Positions 19,487 through 19,604 of a DNA stretch of 19,604 nucleotides are shown one piece after another. The notes beneath the pieces are model-generated. The model did no database searches. It was not told the origin of the DNA and saw nothing but the letters and a program-made list of their open reading frames with translations. This stretch comes from Xanthoparmelia taractica. Taxonomy: Eukaryota > Ascomycota > Lecanoromycetes > Lecanorales > Parmeliaceae. The stretch spans positions 1 to 19,604 of the forward strand of contig JANQBS010000475.1 in the NCBI GenBank assembly GCA_033085395.1, read 5' to 3'. Made by a program: the position numbers and the translations under genes. How positions within the stretch are numbered: the first letter of the stretch is position 1; the number at the start of each line of letters is the position of its first letter.

Positions 19487-19604
19487 TACGGGTCGGAAAG
19501 GTGTGGTATATTTGATGGTATGGGACCAGTTTTTCGAATATCATACCGAAAGGTATAGGATATCCCATACTCTCATTGGGTTTTTAATAAATATATTACG
19601 TGAT
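19487..19604 (-). mobile_element. MITE copy 4, first 118 bp, continues past window
   Basis: Starts with the terminal repeat tacgggtcggaaaggtgtgg at 19487 and matches MITE copy 3 base for base in layout to the window edge, in the same orientation. The preceding 8 bp, ctattatt at 19479-19486, should be its target duplication. CpA/TpG sites are kept. Differences from copy 3 are C/T or G/A transitions plus a single-base difference in the t-run after gggaccag. Confidence 0.9.

Noticed and set aside
1..19604. tRNA or rRNA genes
   Set aside because: No cloverleaf with intact A/B boxes and no conserved rRNA segments were recognised by eye. A covariance-model scan was not possible.
1..19604. Mitochondrial or endosymbiont origin suggested by high AT
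   Set aside because: Transposon content, CpA/TpG-specific loss with CpG retained, and normal-composition islands fit nuclear RIP rather than a uniformly AT-rich organelle genome.

Overview
The window is AT-rich, gene-poor repeat DNA of the kind found in filamentous ascomycete fungi (Pezizomycotina) that carry out repeat-induced point mutation (RIP). Over most of its length CpA and TpG are nearly absent, TpA is in great excess and CpG is kept, which is the footprint of C-to-T change at CpA on both strands. Glutamine and tryptophan codons have become stops, so no intact gene of recognisable function remains. The longest open frame is 61 codons and lies antisense inside a dead retroelement. The species cannot be named from this sequence.

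Layout. 1-201: right part of a short inverted-repeat element (MITE copy 1). About 640-5430, plus strand: a RIP-degraded Ty1/copia retrotransposon in which gag with its zinc knuckle, integrase, reverse transcriptase and RNase H can be followed in order through the stops. 5439-5714: complete MITE copy 2 with an 8-bp target duplication. 5723 to about 6480: an island that escaped RIP and has ordinary base composition. About 6480-10780: RIP-degraded DNA with two protein-like minus-strand stretches I cannot name, split by a less mutated, LTR-like island at 8373-8760. About 10850-19480, minus strand: a degraded Ty3/gypsy element (chromovirus type) with gag, RT, RNase H, integrase and chromodomain.

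The gypsy element holds two nested insertions. A TA-flanked element with inverted ends, about 2.1 kb (12939-15052, Tc1/mariner-like), sits inside its RNase H coding region, directly beside six copies of a 15-bp in-frame repeat. MITE copy 3 (13711-13986, perfect 8-bp target duplication) sits inside that element. MITE copy 4 starts at 19487 and runs off the right edge.

The genes do not act together. The window records successive transposon insertions: copia and gypsy elements inactivated by RIP, a DNA transposon inside the gypsy, and finally a 276-bp MITE family that keeps its CpA/TpG sites and so is probably the youngest layer, or too short to be a RIP target. The main new observation is this MITE family and its dated position in the nest. 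No functional defence, metabolic or secretion system is visible.
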